This document shows, piece by piece, positions 20,476 to 31,639 of a stretch of DNA of 44,981 nt. Below the pieces are notes generated by a model. It worked only from the letters and a program-made list of their open reading frames with translations, ran no database searches and was not told where the DNA came from. Positions within the stretch are counted from its first letter, which is position 1. Each line of letters opens with the position of its first letter. The translations under genes were made by a program, and so were the position numbers. The stretch is from Fragilariopsis cylindrus CCMP1102 (lineage: Eukaryota; Bacillariophyta; Bacillariophyceae; Bacillariales; Bacillariaceae): the NCBI GenBank assembly GCA_900095095.1, contig FMBT01000107.1:1-44981 (forward strand). Direction: 5' to 3'.

Positions 20476-22721
20476 TTAGTCAACCTTCAAGGAACCAAAA
20501 ATAGTCTTATTGAACCATAATGTTGAAGCGACACCAATGAATCCGGTCATGAGAAATAATCCCAGGCTCGCTAGTCCCATATATCCGAAGTACAATACGT
20601 ATGTTGTAAGAGAATTCGCCTCAAGCTGCTGAAAGTATACAAAAGAATAAAGGAAGACCCAGATGGCGGTGGAGCCAGCATTACCAAAGGAACGCCACCA
20701 CCAATGATAATCTTCGTTGCATAGCTGGAAGTAGTTGAACAGAAGCGTGATTTCAGCACATGTGATGATCAAGATCACAAATACTAGGAAAAGGAACCCA
20801 AAGACATAGTAGTAGTAGTCCATCCAAACTGAGGCCAGGATAAAATAAAGTTCTACGAAGCACGCACCAAAGGGCAAGAGACCACCGATGAAAACGGTAA
20901 ATGGTATACTCATAAACCATGGTTGATCAGGAATTTGACGTGGGATATTAGAAGTCTTGACAGGAAATTCAATAGCATCTTGCTTGTAACCGAAATATGC
21001 ACCCACGAAGACGAGTGGAGTGGATATTCCGAACCATAGAACAAGAAGAACAAGCATAGTAGTAAAAGGGACAGCATCACTGCTGCCATATCCCCATGCA
21101 ATCAGATCAAGAGCGAAAAATAAACTAAAGCATAGACCGGGGAATCCCAAGGCCGTGCATACAGTCGCATTCTGCCAGGCCTTTCCTTTAAAAGTCTTAT
21201 ACATTCGAGCCGTTACATATCCATTCACCGATCCCATAAGAACAAAAAATAAAAGTTCAGCCATGAGTAATGCTCCACGCCTCGCAGGAGAGAGAAATCC
21301 CATGGCAGAGAAAATAATGGTCCAGAATGTCATACATAATAATTGAGCACCTGTTCCGCAACATACAGATAATAGAAGAGGAGAAAAGGAAGGAGGTCGG
21401 AAGATATCTGCATGGACTAATTTCCATCCCTTTTCCTCCAGGTCGTCTGCCTTTTCTTCATCAGTGGCCAATCGATTGTATCGGGCAAGATCCTGTCTTA
21501 AATTTCTCAGCAAGATTGCAACGACCATCGCAGAAAGCACAACTACAATGACTAGACTGTTCGCGATGGATAGCCAATGCACCTTAGCGGGGATGGCGTT
21601 GTCCATGCTCAAGTATATATCCCAGCGGGAAGCCCAATGCAAGTCAAGATTTTCAACCCAATGAACATCATAAGTAAATAGAACTTGTCCACTAGCTAAT
21701 TGTGGCTCCCTATCAGGTTCCGTAATCATATCATATGTAGTGTGCGATCGCTGACTGATAGGAATACTAGGGTCGCAACTCCCAATTGGCTTCGTGATGG
21801 TCGCCCAGTCTTGCAACTGTTGAGACTTCTCATCATCATTCGATGTGAAGTCATCTTTTTCGCCAGAGCTTTTAAAATCGTGCTTGATTGAGAAGGGTTC
21901 CACAGTAAAACGAACAACACGGTACTTCTGTTCCTCGTCACCAATTTTTTCGACTGGATGGTACATAATTTCAAGATTCACGTGATTGTGCAAATATGCC
22001 AGGTGGGAATCATCAGCAATAAATCCAACGGGAAATCCTTGCCAATATCGGGTAGTAATCGTAGTCTCATCCTCAGCCTTCGATGCAGCAGAAAGGTTGT
22101 CTACAATCCAGTTGTTATGGTATTCTTGATTGATGGCACGCACAAACTTATTCTTTTTCATCCCCCGTTGTTCGGCTACTCCCAAGTTGGCGATACAAAC
22201 TTGTTCGCAGTACATTTCAGTCTTCATATTCAAAACGTATGGAGAAGACTCAATACGGTCGCCCGCAAGGAACTCACCAAGATTTTCGTTGTCCATTTTC
22301 GGTCCACCGCGTGGCTGACAAAAAGGCAAGCGATAGTACTCGATGGGCAATAAAGTCTTGCTCGAAGTCATCTTGTTCACTTTCATCTTGACACTGAACC
22401 ATTTGATCGTAGTTTCGGAAATTATTTATTAAAAACCAGACGAACATAGAACATACATATAAATCAAATAAAACCATTAGTTCAATTGACAAAAAATCCG
22501 TCGTTCTTTAGGACGCATATGCACACACACACACACGCACACACACACACATCCACAATAACTCGAAATGACCCGAGCAATAGCATACCAAAAACTTACG
22601 GATCACCTTCTGCGAAGGACTGGGGATTAACGCCAGGAAGATAAAATGCATGACAAGCATGATTGCTCAAAGCAACGAGTGCCAGAAGCGTTAAAACCAC
22701 AACGGTATCGGTTATCATCAT
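20476..22721 (-). CDS. TM9SF/nonaspanin (EMP70) membrane protein, two exons
   Basis: Exon 1 is 22600-22721 and exon 2 is 20476-22393, giving 679 residues. Exon 1 encodes a signal peptide (cleavage likely after CHA, residue 25) and FYLPGVNPQSFAEGDP. Splicing continues VKMKVNKMTSSKTLLPIEYY, RLPFCQP: the classic EMP70 opening. A lumenal domain of about 285 residues follows, with YDVHWVENLDLHWASRWDIY, and then nine predicted membrane helices from ~313 to the end, with conserved HADIFRPP, RGALLMAELLFFVLMGSVNG, and EDYHWWWRSF. The last residues LKVD fit the KxD/E COPI-binding Golgi-retention motif known for TM9SF proteins. These proteins act in endosome/Golgi membrane sorting and in surface expression of other membrane proteins. 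Identification is very secure. Confidence 0.96.
22521..22551. repeat. CA microsatellite in intron 1 flank of TM9SF
   Basis: A run of CA dinucleotides with one CG interruption lies within the intron (22394-22599) of the TM9SF gene. Confidence 0.85.
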
Positions 22722-24321
22722 GGTAAACTAAATAGAGAACTTAAGTTCTTCAATGTACTACAATATACTGTAGTATGTTTTGTTCTGAAAATCAACCGCA
22801 AACATAATATTGTTGATGTCTGTTTCATGCAGTATTTTCGCTCTTATTTTTATTTTACTGAGAGAAGGAGAAAACCCGATGTATGAATCGTACGAGTCGA
22901 ATGAATCGAATCGAATCGGATTAAATCGATCGAATCGAATCATCGCAGCCAATCAATCAATAGAAGAAGAATAACCATGACAGCCTTTTCATGCAATTTT
23001 CTAATTGATAGATGGTGATGGTTGTACGAGGTATACTTACCATGTATAAAATCCATACATCATCATATGCTGTTGCCTACCCTGGGAGCCTACACTACTA
23101 GGTGATTAGATGTTAAGGCAAATCTAAGTTGTGACCTTACTGTAAATGAGAGAGCTTTTAGTCCTTGACTGGATGGAATCCAGTCCGAATACACGGCATC
23201 ATAGTCCTTTCTATCAAAATCCTCAACTCTCAACACTCCTAAAGTGTCAATCTATCAGGTCTCATATTTCTCCTCTTAGATACTCTGTTAACACTTAACC
23301 ACCTTATTTAGGGCCTAGCCTATGCAACTACCTAGGAAGGCTACCTAGCCAAATCCTAGTGGTATCTGTAAAGACATAAAAGATGATTGTTAAAAGTACA
23401 TCATATTATATAAAATGTACACTGTGCACTGTGTGTAAGTACGTAGCAAGCAAGCACATTCATTAAGTTCATACAGACAGACTGTTAGGGGATATATTAA
23501 TGTCATTCGTGTCCACCTCTTTGTGGTTCCTTGTCAATGTTAAATATATGACACTGCTCTAGTACTATAACTACTAACTGTTTAATTCCACATGAGTTGT
23601 TGATGATTTGAAGACATTTGATTCCAGTTGGACCAAAAGATTATGAATGAACTGATGGATGATTCAAATGTCATATTTATTACTTATAAAGATAGAGTTG
23701 AAAACAAAGGAACTATACACAAAGTTTGGGTAGACCATAGATTATGATGATGAAGAACAGGGAGGGGGCAGGGGTCTGCACATGAAAATTCCATACTTGA
23801 TTATTTTGACTGTTGAGTACATCATCAGACTTACAATGTGTTCTGTTTCAAATGTTGTACAAAATTTTGTGCAGGGTATATAGGAAAATTTATTCCTCCT
23901 CATACAAGGTATAATGGTACCAAATTCATGAAAACTATTTATTAGTGTGTACTGAGCCAAAATTCATTATCTAATTTTTTTAAGCTAGAGAACATGAGAT
24001 AAAAGGAATCATTCTGAATATGCTGTACTTTATGTACAGCAATGTTAATTAAGCAACCTGCCTCTGAAGAGCCAAATGGCCTTAAAAAAATCTCGTTTAT
24101 ATTATAATTGGGTTCTGATAATGTTACCTCAAAGCTGATAAAGGGAAGAAAACCTACCAAAGCATGTCGATCTAAGTACAATAAGTTCAGAACCAGGTAG
24201 TTCTCGCCTTTGCATTCGAACATACCCAAATATTGTTTCAAACACTACGAAGATTACTACAACCGTACTTCTGTCTATCTCTAACATTTTTAGAACAGAA
24301 TTGGAAATTTGTCAATTTATT
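22722..24321. other. intergenic, no gene seen
   Basis: This holds the TM9SF promoter side and the 3' side of the acetyltransferase. There is a GAATC/GATTC-rich stretch at 22895-22945. Reading frames at 23742-24241 are AT-rich and lack a recognisable domain. No gene, tRNA or mobile-element end was recognised in this 1.6 kb. Confidence 0.45.
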
Positions 24322-25194
24322 TTAAATAGTACCGGATAAGAGTTCAGGTGACCCAGTTTCTCCGGATTGTTTTATTGAAGCATCTTCACGAAGGTCTGTA
24401 TTAGGATTGTGATTTCTGGGCAGACGTAACCCCTTCGGTCCGCTTAACCATGCTTTCCTGACGAATCGATTCGATCCATATCCAAAACTTGTACTGCTTT
24501 CTGGGCTGAATATTCGTCTCATAAAATAAGCATCTTCTCCATCCTGATAGTAGCTCTTGATAGTTTGATCAATGTGATACCCATCCTCTTGATATAGACG
24601 ACATGCTGCAAGATTAGACGTTCTTACATGTAATCCGCAGCTTGTAATCCCGTGGTGCTGTAGATGATGATGTAGTTGATCCATAAGTGAGCGGGCTAAT
24701 CCCGATCTTCTGAACTCTTTTTGAACGGCTAAACTAGTTACATGACCAAGTCTCTCGACACGATCATGACATGACGTAGGGTCGTCATAATCAATGAAAG
24801 GACGCGATTCAACCTTGCCAAGGACATAGGCAACAATCTTCGGCTCATTTTGTCCCCCAGCGGAGAAACCACCAGTAAAGGGATTTCGTGGTTGTTGCTG
24901 TCGCTCTTCAGAGATTTCGCTGGAATGAGGATGCGAAATTTCCTCGGCCACAAGAGCTAGATCTGGCCATTGTCTCAAATGTGAACAATAGAAGTGGGAA
25001 TTGTAGTTCTCTGGCAAACATGCCAGGTTACATCTTTGTATAGCTGGAACGTCTGTCCGCGTTGCCAATCTCAACTGAATCGAGGTTGTTGTTGCCTGCC
25101 TAATCGAACAAGCCGAACTTCTGAGCAATGCAAACATGGACAGAATTACGCCTAAACCTCCCTTTTCTAACACAAACTTAAGGCGCTTCCTCAT
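24322..25194 (-). CDS. NAA10/ARD1-like N-terminal acetyltransferase
   Basis: The first ATG is at 25194 and gives 290 residues. The GNAT fold runs from about residue 40: LRLATRTDVPAIQRCNLACL, PENYNSHFY, RQWPDLALVAEE, IVAYVLGKVE, GHVTSLAVQKEFRRSGLA, HVRTSNLAACRLYQEDGY and YYQDGEDAYFMRR. RRSGLA (162-167) is the acetyl-CoA pyrophosphate loop. The N-C-N-L-x-x-L-P-E-N-Y and Y-Y-x-D-G-E-D-A-Y motifs are diagnostic of NAA10, the catalytic subunit of NatA, which acetylates protein N-termini at the ribosome. Differences from the norm are an N-terminal extension of about 35 residues with a hydrophobic stretch (GLGVILSMFALL), and a Gln/Pro/Gly-rich insert between VAEE and KIVAYV. The extension could be a targeting sequence or an anchor. 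Confidence 0.9.
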   Translation of the reverse strand: MRKRLKFVLEKGGLGVILSMFALLRSSACSIRQATTTSIQLRLATRTDVPAIQRCNLACLPENYNSHFYCSHLRQWPDLALVAEEISHPHSSEISEERQQQPRNPFTGGFSAGGQNEPKIVAYVLGKVESRPFIDYDDPTSCHDRVERLGHVTSLAVQKEFRRSGLARSLMDQLHHHLQHHGITSCGLHVRTSNLAACRLYQEDGYHIDQTIKSYYQDGEDAYFMRRIFSPESSTSFGYGSNRFVRKAWLSGPKGLRLPRNHNPNTDLREDASIKQSGETGSPELLSGTI

Positions 25195-26578
25195 TGTACA
25201 TAGTACCAATGGATTTTTGTTAGAGCGAATACTATGCGACAAATATCTCCACAAGTGGAGGGATGGTTGATCAACGTTAAATGGACGATGGTGACTGCTC
25301 TACATTATGTTGGACACAATAAAGAAAGAACGAAGAATGCGAATTCAGCGTGAAGTGCGCAATGCATGAGTGGCGTTCATCATCGTATCTTGCTGACGCG
25401 TTGTAAATTTTGGGGGAAATGGGTTTTGTTTATTACTTCAAGACTAAAGTAGTACTGTATGTAACACTGTAGCATGTCATGCTGGCACATAATCTTTCTG
25501 CTTCTGTTAAATTAAACCAACCAACTTACTTAACTGTATCTAATAAAAAGATACTACAACATGTATATGTCTGTCAACGCATCTCAGGCACTAATTATGA
25601 AAACTCTGAAAAACTTGATTGTCTTTATGGGAAGGTTTCATGTGGAAAAGGGTTTTACTATTATTGTTGTTGTTAGTTCCCGGCTAGTGCCGGGCAGCGT
25701 TGTAGGTGTCACTGTTGCGCTAGATTCCACTCAAAAAACTTTAAAAGAATGGGAAATGATAGATTGGCTGGCTACATTTCTTCAACGCCAAATGTATTGT
25801 TGTTGATTGGGTAGTTTAATTATTAGTGGAATGGAGGACACAACAGCACTATTATTAACCTTCAAAACAAGTGGGTGGGACTTTCAATCAAGTTGTTGTT
25901 AATCATCCTCCAAAGCTGAGACACCCTACTGATCCTTTTGTTTTTGGCTTTTATTTTGTCTATTTATAGTACATTTCTTCTACTCTCTTCTACTATACAC
26001 CCCCTACCATGGCATTTCACATAGTCATAATTAAACTCTGTGTATTTATTCTCACCTCCACTGAAAATTCCACATAAACCCCACATAATTGCTCATTTCC
26101 CTTCTACTCTTGTACCAATGCTATTAGAGCAGCAGTAATCAAGATGTTACGATGGGGGTATGCTGCTTCTTGTCTTCCGACTAAACCAATTTAGATACAC
26201 ATATTTCCTCTTCTTAGATTGATTTTTCCAGCTGTAGCATGGCTGATTGAGTGAAGAACCTGAAAACATGTAGTGGATCAATATTGCATACAAGTTGGCT
26301 CTACTTGCATGAGTTGTTGGAGTATGGAAGAGGAAAAGGCACTCCCAACAACTATTGGAAAATAATGGATGAATGTTTCAATTTCTTTCAAACTGGCAGA
26401 AGGCTCCTCTAACTGCCAGAACAAGTTATATTATTTAAGAGCGTTTCATGCAAATTGTGAATAAGCACAGCAAAGACAATGGTTGGGAATATTATATATA
26501 TACATATGTTTATACTGCTTTTTTAAATAATGATGTGGTAGCAATATAAATTAATAAATCGAAGAAATAATCCGTGTA
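25195..26578. other. intergenic, no gene seen
   Basis: The 5' flank of the acetyltransferase and the 3' flank of the cysteine-rich gene. A small palindrome CCCGGCTAGTGCCGGG lies near 25680. Short plus-strand frames at 25479-25806 have no domain and were not accepted. Confidence 0.45.
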
Positions 26579-29038
26579 TTAAACAATTTTACTGTCATGG
26601 TGAGTATCCATTGGAGTTTCGTCACTAGCAAAGCTCTCTGGCGGTGGTGATGCAGCAGATGTGGGTGATGTCATTGGTATATCAGACATGGAAAGCGAAC
26701 CTTCCATTGCTTGCACTGGAGGGAGAGGGGTCGAGCTCTCGGACCCGTCAAACCCGGCATTGATCTTTGGATCTTGTTGCGTTGACTTACGCGTGAAACA
26801 ATAGTAAAGAAGTACCAGAATCGCCAAGACAACAGGAACAACTGTGGCGCTAATGATGACCGGAAGATTCGACCCACTCTTATTGATTTTCTCTAATTCC
26901 TGTTCTGATTCTGCCTTATCAATCGATGGTGTCCCAGGAGTAGGTGATGAAAAGGTACCAGCACGGTTGCATCCAGTAATTGGAGTGCCACTGCATTCAT
27001 TCGAACTAAGGAGACCACCTTCTGCTGACTGACACTCCCTGAATTCTGAATCGCAGAAGGCATAGCAATCGCATTTTGCCGTGACAGAATCCAAAAGCTG
27101 GTCTGTACATAACTCAGCATTTTGTTGGATAGGGCATTTTCCGACTTCATCAGCATTACCTGATGGAGCTTGGTTATCGCTTCTTTCGCATCCACACACT
27201 GATGCTGTTGCTATGATCTCGCTTTCTTGATTAGTACATTGGTCATAAGTCAAACTAGCAACAAATTCGGCGTATTCTACGCATGTGGTTCCATCACTGT
27301 CTCCTGTAAATTGATTTCCATTTGGTGGATCAATTCCTTCTGGACATAGCGTGCAGATTGGCTCAACGTTACGACACCCACATATGTAAGCGAAGGCTTG
27401 GATCTGTCTAAAGTCGTTCGAGTCTTCACTACATCCGTCTTTATCTAGGAAAGAAACAAAATCGTGAAGACCCTGACAAGTAAAGAGGTCACTCACAACT
27501 TTGTCAGAATTTGATGGAGTGTCACCGTATGGACAGAAAGAACACTCGCTTATAACAGTAGTTTCTGGGCAGCCACAGTAACCAGCATAACCCTGAAGTG
27601 CCGAGCAACCAGCATCCGACAAATCGCCATCATTGACTGCCATAAACTCGACTACTTCTTGACAAGTTGGATTCGTATTCAACGGCAAGCTCAATAATGG
27701 AATACGTCTATCAGCGAATGCTATCGCGTTTGAGCCATGATCAGCACATAATGCACAGCTGGTAGTAGCAGAGGGACATCCACAAAAGAAATCCTGACGT
27801 TTGATGAACCCAATCCTATCATTGTCACATTGGTCTGACGGCAAGAACGAGAGATATTCACTCAGTTCTTCGCATGTGTCACCAAATGGTGTGATTAGAG
27901 ATGGATTAGGTGGTACAGCACCGTCGCTACAGAACTCGCATGACTCTAGAGGTTTTGTTGCTCCCGGGCACCCACAGAAGTCTGCTTGAGCTTCGAAGAT
28001 GCTACAATCATCGAGAACAAGTTCACCCGGTTCGGCAATAACACCAAGAGTTGCCAGCTGGCGACAAGTAGGGTTTTCGTTGTTTGGAATAATCAAGTAT
28101 GGAATGATGGCATCAGGGTTCGCAATTTCAGTTGTTCCATCTGAGCAAATTGGACAGGGCGCAGTTGCTGCTGCACATCCGCAGAAGTAGTCGAATCGCA
28201 TGAAGTCAACAATCCAAGGCATCTCGCATTGATCAGCTGGTATATATCTCATGTAGCTCTCCAATTGGCTGCATGTCATCTTAAATTCCTCAATATATTT
28301 ATCGCCATTTACAGGAGCAGATCCATCAGAGCATAATTTACAGGCATTCACCGGGCTGTTATCAATGTTTGATTGGCATCCACAGTATCCAGATTCAACC
28401 TTAACAAAATCGCAAGTGCTGAGTTCGGGGTCGTCAGTATCGTACAAAGTGTAAAAGTCAGCAAGTTCTTGGCACGTAGATGAGAAGCTATTACCCAAGA
28501 ACTCATAAAATGGAACTAGGCGATCAGGGTTGGAAAGATTGTTGGTATCATCGTCGCACATGTAACACTCGGCTTTGACTCCGGGACAACCACAGAAGGC
28601 ATCAGCCCGCATGATCGATCCCACGCGTTCCGTAAGACATAAATCTGCGGGTAGGTACTTCAAGTAGGTATCCAATTCGCTACAAGTGTCCTCAAAAGGA
28701 GTGACCGCATTCAATTTTAGCGGAGTCGCTCCTTCAGGACAGAGAGAACAGAAGTTCAATGGTGCGGTCGAGGCACCAGGACATCCACAAAAATCCTTAT
28801 GCGACTTGATTAACGAACAGACCTCGTCGGTCGGCTTAACAGATTGGCTACCGAATCCAAAAACTTGTTGACACGTAGGATTATCATTGTCTCCGATCGC
28901 AAGAAATGGTACAATTAAATCAACATTGGCTGGCTGTTGTCCAGTTCCACACATGTCGCAGAATTCATCTTGGGCGGAGACACCAAACACGAATAAAGAT
29001 AAAAATATAGTTGGTATATTCATCATTCGCGATTTCAT
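26579..29038 (-). CDS. secreted-type cysteine-rich repeat protein with one membrane helix
   Basis: A single uninterrupted frame gives 819 residues. The signal peptide MKSRMMNIPTIFLSLFVFG ends near SAQ. Nine repeats of about 65-80 residues follow, each opening C-x-x-C-x-x-G/D and closing with C-G-C, with a T-C and a single Cys between. They alternate: odd units contain NPTC-type loops and PFL or PYL strands; even units contain PFxDTCxEL or similar, then YLxxLPxDxC. That makes four A-B pairs plus one final unit. A Cys-rich stem and a Ser/Pro segment follow, then a membrane helix (PVIISATVVPVVLAILVLLY, ~726-746) and a basic stop-transfer (TRKSTQQ). A 70-residue Ser/Pro cytoplasmic tail ends the protein. 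The topology is a type I surface protein with a disulfide-rich ectodomain, perhaps a receptor or adhesive wall protein. Family not recognised. Confidence 0.85.
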   Translation of the reverse strand: MKSRMMNIPTIFLSLFVFGVSAQDEFCDMCGTGQQPANVDLIVPFLAIGDNDNPTCQQVFGFGSQSVKPTDEVCSLIKSHKDFCGCPGASTAPLNFCSLCPEGATPLKLNAVTPFEDTCSELDTYLKYLPADLCLTERVGSIMRADAFCGCPGVKAECYMCDDDTNNLSNPDRLVPFYEFLGNSFSSTCQELADFYTLYDTDDPELSTCDFVKVESGYCGCQSNIDNSPVNACKLCSDGSAPVNGDKYIEEFKMTCSQLESYMRYIPADQCEMPWIVDFMRFDYFCGCAAATAPCPICSDGTTEIANPDAIIPYLIIPNNENPTCRQLATLGVIAEPGELVLDDCSIFEAQADFCGCPGATKPLESCEFCSDGAVPPNPSLITPFGDTCEELSEYLSFLPSDQCDNDRIGFIKRQDFFCGCPSATTSCALCADHGSNAIAFADRRIPLLSLPLNTNPTCQEVVEFMAVNDGDLSDAGCSALQGYAGYCGCPETTVISECSFCPYGDTPSNSDKVVSDLFTCQGLHDFVSFLDKDGCSEDSNDFRQIQAFAYICGCRNVEPICTLCPEGIDPPNGNQFTGDSDGTTCVEYAEFVASLTYDQCTNQESEIIATASVCGCERSDNQAPSGNADEVGKCPIQQNAELCTDQLLDSVTAKCDCYAFCDSEFRECQSAEGGLLSSNECSGTPITGCNRAGTFSSPTPGTPSIDKAESEQELEKINKSGSNLPVIISATVVPVVLAILVLLYYCFTRKSTQQDPKINAGFDGSESSTPLPPVQAMEGSLSMSDIPMTSPTSAASPPPESFASDETPMDTHHDSKIV

Positions 29039-29930
29039 TTTTCGTCCTTTCTTGTTCTACAACTTCAATTCGTAGGTCAGAAAATTACAACGAATTTATT
29101 CAACGGATACCAGGTTTTTTTCTTATTACTAACGGTACGGCTAGTAGAAGCAGTAATAAACGTGCAGCTTGTATTGAAGAAGTCAAGGAAAAAAGAAGAG
29201 AATGATGACTAATAAATTAATCTGTAGAAAGAATGTAACGATAACTTAGTGATCTGTATGTTACAGTAAAGCGCGCCAAAAACGGAGTTAATTTACTTTG
29301 AACAGTAAATACAGTAAGTTAGGCAGTACAAGTGAAAGCAAAGTGATGTTTTCGTTTTTGAAACGACTGACTCGAAGAAGCACAGCGCGAAATTTTGGGG
29401 GATTGGGGAATTGTCAGCTGATGCTTACTTCTTTAGAACTTACGACGATACTGTACTCGACTTGAGGCAAGGTAGTTAGTAATTATTTTTTTCCGCATAT
29501 TTTTGATGAGAATTCTCGAGTGTAAGAAATTCATAGTATAATTGCAACTACTGTACTGTATACACTAATTAAATTAAGTGTTGTCAAACTACTAGCAGCT
29601 ACTAGACTACTAGAATCTTTGATTAGGCACGGGCATTATAGTACGTGTCTTTGAGTAGAGTATAGATAGTTAGTTTTGGTTTTAGTGAAAGGACGAGATG
29701 ACAAAAAATAATAGGCAAAGCAATCTACTCGGCACTATTAGCTAGAAAGTTATTATTCAATGAAGTGATAATGTATGCAATGGTATAGCCGTTCTTTATA
29801 TTCCATGCATAGTATGGAGAGAAGAGAACCAGAGCTATATACTGAAAAACAACTGAACAACAATTATATCATATTAGGGGTTAGGTTTCATTATATATAA
29901 GTAGTGAATGTACGAGACATCGCTTTCTTA
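29039..29930. other. intergenic, no gene seen
   Basis: The promoter side of the cysteine-rich gene and the 3' side of the ArfGAP gene. CTACTAG-type short repeats occur at 29585-29615. No gene was recognised. Confidence 0.5.
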
Positions 29931-30414
29931 TCAACGAAAAGCATTCATACCACCTAGCGAAGAAAAGGCGTCGTTTTTTGCATTCTGCTGCTGAGAGCTG
30001 CCACCCATAGGGACTCCAAATCCACCATCGTCACTCATTTGTCTTGCAGTCGTATTTCCTATACTCATATTCTGCATGCCGTGCATAGCAGAATTCATAC
30101 TGTTGTTGTTGTTATTATTATTATTGTTATTCATAGATCCGGCCATAGAATTGTTCATTCCATTATTGGGAACATTGAACATATCAATACCACCTGCATG
30201 ATTTGGTGTTTGCTGCTGCATCAACATTGGGTTCGTCGTCATCATTTGTTGGTTCCCATTCGCCATCATGTTATTGTTTTGCATCATCATCATCATGTGT
30301 TGCTGTTGCTGTTGCATTGTATTTGTTTGATTGTTGTAAGTCATCATGTTTGATCGCTGCTGGGGTTGATTTTGTTGCTGAGATACCATTCCATTCATCA
30401 TCATCATGTTGTTG

Positions 30415-30447
<33 letters not shown>

Positions 30448-31639
30448 GCAGCAACACCCCCTGGTACCATGTGATTCATGGCTTGCATACCGAATCTAGA
30501 TTGCTGTTGATTTTGCTGTTGCTTTGATGGGTCAAATAATGCCATGATATCGTCATTAGACGCAGATGCTTTGGTCGTTGGAGTTGAATTATTCATTAAT
30601 TCCTGCGCAAGGGACAAAGATGTAGTCGACGGTGGTGCAGTTCTAGGAGAAGGAGGAATACCGCTGTTTTGTACTCCGTTTGGAAAGAATAGATTGGTTT
30701 GAGTTGATGGGGCAGTAGCTGGTGGTAAGAATGGATCATTGACCGCAGCAACACTTGGTGTTGGTGCGGGTGAAGCATTTGTTTCTGCTCCAAAGTCTAA
30801 TAGATCAAACTCGACTGGGGCCGAAACTGGGGCTTTTGCAACTCTCGCAGGGGGAGCTTGAGCAGCTATCGTACTTGACTTGGTGGTTGTTTTCATACGA
30901 GCCTGCCGACTTGCAATTCTTTGCCTTGCGATGTCTGATGGTGCACCAGGACGAGACTTACTACCGCCATTACCATCATCGGGCATTTTACCTTGACCAT
31001 CATGAGATGCCGTGGAACGGGCATCGATTGAAAATCCAGCCGGATCATAAAACTTTCGACGTTCATACTTATCTCGAACGTAGCGTTCACGAGTTGGACC
31101 ATCCGCGAGGTTTGTTGGTTTTTTCCTTCCCGACTGTGCTAGTCGGGCTTCGAAAATTGCATTTACCTTTGCATTGCCGCCATTTTCCATAGCGCGAACC
31201 TCCCATTCTTTCCCTGGAGAAGAAAGACAATAATTTTTGAGTTAGTAATAAACTAGACGAGCCAATAATATTTAGTAATTTATTAATTTTCTTTCTTTCT
31301 TAAATTCGCAGACCGCGAAAGTTGGCAGCAAGAAAAATTCCACTCGAAAACACATACATACAGGAAGTCAATAGTAGCCCTACGAGCATTGTGTGTCTTA
31401 CATGAGTCTAGATTTACGCTTCTAACAAATGATATATGAACTCCTAGGCGGCGGTGCGAACCAGAACATTCTAAGCAACAGAAGGAACCAATTTTTTCCG
31501 TTCCGGGTGGAGAATCGGAAGGAGGGACAATCAGGGACGCCCAGGTCGGTCGCTTTTCTGGACAATCGGAACAAACTTGGTTTGAGGGCTGTTGCATCAA
31601 CGCCTTGAGTCGCTTTTTCAGTACCTTTTGGTCTGCCAT
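29931..31639 (-). CDS. ArfGAP with Asn/Gln-rich tail (SMAP/AGD5-like), two exons
   Basis: Exons 31402-31639 and 29931-31213 (intron 188 bases) give 506 residues. The zinc finger has C23-SD-C26 and C55-LE-C58, followed by GSHRRLGVHISFVRSVNLD, with SW restored across the intron, then KEWEVRAMENGGNAKVNAIF, TRERYVRDKYERRKF. This is the Arf-GTPase-activating domain; the Arg in SHRRLG is the expected catalytic finger. The zinc-knuckle spacing is 28 residues where 16 is usual, because of a Pro/Ser/Gly-rich insert. Residues ~190-506 are disordered, with poly-Asn, poly-Gln and Met runs and short acidic DLLDFG and LFDPS peptides of the clathrin/adaptor-binding type. It would end Arf signalling on Golgi or endosomal vesicles. 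The subfamily is inferred from domain order. Confidence 0.92.

Noticed and set aside
22722-24321. tRNA or other structural RNA genes in the long intergenic regions
   Set aside because: Scanning by eye for the T-loop and acceptor-stem patterns gave no convincing cloverleaf; a covariance-model search would be needed to exclude them fully.
25676-25695. CCCGGCTAGTGCCGGG palindrome as a terminator or operator
   Set aside because: It is short and isolated, and nuclear genes of this kind do not use such terminators.
29931-30460. Plus-strand frames rich in His, Val and Cys opposite the ArfGAP tail
   Set aside because: They are shadows of the Asn/Gln/Met codon repeats of the ArfGAP gene.
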